This document shows positions 4,915 through 5,962 of a stretch of 5,962 nt of DNA, piece after piece. This DNA comes from Bacillota bacterium (lineage in GTDB: Bacteria > Bacillota > DTU030), in NCBI GenBank assembly GCA_012841005.1, contig DUVO01000250.1, forward strand, positions 1 through 5,962. Reading direction: 5' to 3'. The translations under genes were made by a program, and so were the position numbers. The notes beneath the pieces are model-generated. The model was not told the DNA's origin. It saw only the letters and a list, made by a program, of their open reading frames with translations, and did not search any database. Every line of letters begins with the position of its first letter. Position 1 is the stretch's first letter.

Positions 4915-5962
4915 ATGAATACAAATTTTTTTTCCAAATTAATAGGAAAGAGCAGTGAATTCCCTTTAGAACATAGAATTTTCAATATTATTGCCCTAAT
5001 TGGTATCATTATGGCCTTTACCGCCAGTATCATTAATTATTCTCTCAATCTGGGGCCTGCTACGGTACTGGTCACCTTTGCCTGCGGAGTTATCTCCCTG
5101 TGGCTTTATTACTTGTCTTTGATTAAAAAGCTCTATACCCTGCCTGTTTATTTAACAGTAATCATTCTGAGTTTTATCTTCTTCCCAACCATGTGGATAA
5201 TTAATGCCGGTACATTGGGCAGCATTCCCTACTATATGGTTGTACAGGCCGGCATAATTGCCATCCTCCTCACCGGGCTGGCAAGAAATGTTTTCCTTAT
5301 TCTTTTTCTGCTGGTTATCGCCGGCCTGATCATCCTTGAATACTCCTTCCCCAATTTGGTAATGGATTACGATTCCAACCTCATCCGGTATTTAGATACA
5401 TCACTGGGTTATTTTATCTCTCTCCTGGCCAATACCGCTCTATTTGTGGTGATTATAAGCAATTACAACAAGGAACGGGAACGGGCCCACCGCAATGAAA
5501 TGAAATACCGGGAGCTGGCCGACTCTTTACCACAAGTGATTTTTGAGATTGATTCCGGGGGAAACCTGGTCTATGTAAACAAAAAGGCAGTCTCTTTCTT
5601 CGGAAAAAGTGTAGAGGAATTGCTCCAGGCCAATCTCTTGGATTTTATTGCCCCGGCGGATAGAAACAGGGCGAGAAGGGATTTTGTCAGGCTTGTTCAG
5701 GAAGAAAATCAAGGAGAGAATGAATACTGCCTCAAGGACTGTAAGGGAAAAGAAACGCCGGTATTAATCAAATCGATCCCGGTCTTTGACAACCGTAAAA
5801 TCCTGGGCTTCAGGGGCTTTATCATAGACATCACCGAACGCAAGAAAAACGAAAGGAAATTGCAGTATCTGAGCCACTATGATTATTTGACAGGGCTCCG
5901 GAACCGGCACGGATTTGAACATGATTCCCAATTACTGCTTAAGAAATACACCACCGGGATCG
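4915..5962 (+). CDS. Six-helix membrane sensor with PAS and GGDEF domains (putative diguanylate cyclase), C-terminus outside the window
   Basis: Probable membrane-bound sensor that controls cyclic di-GMP. 349 codons are visible and the frame is open at the window edge. Six hydrophobic helices at about 24-43, 48-69, 75-96, 104-121, 124-141 and 161-183 place both termini in the cytoplasm; positive residues after helices 2, 4 and 6 (KK, AR, KERER) agree. A short charged helix (183-200) leads to a PAS domain (about 197-308) ending in the usual DITERK motif. Then comes HYDYLTGLRNRHGF (321-334), the hallmark start of a GGDEF domain. The GGDEF signature, inhibitory site and any following EAL or HD-GYP domain are beyond the edge, so enzymatic activity cannot be judged. 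The membrane part resembles the generic sensor region found in many Firmicutes signalling proteins; no ligand can be named. GC content is visibly lower than in yhaO/yhaN, only partly explained by Phe/Ile-rich helices. It is transcribed divergently from yhaO. Confidence 0.88.
   Translation, partial: MNTNFFSKLIGKSSEFPLEHRIFNIIALIGIIMAFTASIINYSLNLGPATVLVTFACGVISLWLYYLSLIKKLYTLPVYLTVIILSFIFFPTMWIINAGTLGSIPYYMVVQAGIIAILLTGLARNVFLILFLLVIAGLIILEYSFPNLVMDYDSNLIRYLDTSLGYFISLLANTALFVVIISNYNKERERAHRNEMKYRELADSLPQVIFEIDSGGNLVYVNKKAVSFFGKSVEELLQANLLDFIAPADRNRARRDFVRLVQEENQGENEYCLKDCKGKETPVLIKSIPVFDNRKILGFRGFIIDITERKKNERKLQYLSHYDYLTGLRNRHGFEHDSQLLLKKYTTGI

Overview
The window reads as a Gram-positive (Firmicutes) chromosome segment, probably from a Clostridia-class organism. 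The start sites carry strong AAGGAGG-type ribosome binding sites, the large genes are GC-rich, and the central gene pair matches Bacillus subtilis yhaO/yhaN. A Moorella- or Peptococcaceae-like thermophile would fit, but that is only an impression from base and protein composition.

Layout. On the minus strand, reading from about 4650 down to 1, lie yhaO (SbcD/Mre11-type metallophosphoesterase, 4654-3386), yhaN (SMC/Rad50-like ATPase with a membrane hairpin, 3386-264), and the start of a small, extremely glutamine-rich coiled-coil protein (143 to beyond position 1). yhaO and yhaN overlap by one base (TAATG) and must be translationally coupled. Between yhaN and the glutamine-rich gene is a 120-base gap. 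It holds a rho-independent terminator whose U-tract almost touches the ribosome binding site of the small gene, and upstream segments that could pair in competing ways, as in an attenuator. On the plus strand, from 4915 to the right edge, is the first 349 codons of a membrane sensor protein: six transmembrane helices, a PAS domain and the beginning of a GGDEF (diguanylate cyclase) domain. It continues outside the window.

The 260-base region between yhaO and the sensor gene is divergent. It has a good candidate sigma-A promoter for the sensor gene (perfect TATAAT) and a weaker one for yhaO, nearly back to back around an 8-base AT palindrome. The yhaO leader would be about 130 bases and has nested complementary segments that may fold.

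How the genes work together. YhaO and YhaN are expected to form a nuclease/ATPase complex of the SbcCD (Mre11-Rad50) type acting on DNA ends. Its distinctive feature is that the coiled-coil apex of YhaN is a pair of hydrophobic helices rather than a zinc hook, so the complex is probably membrane-tethered. The glutamine-rich protein may be a third member of the operon whose expression depends on passing the terminator. The GGDEF sensor is divergently transcribed, has visibly lower GC content, and has no clear functional tie to the repair genes.
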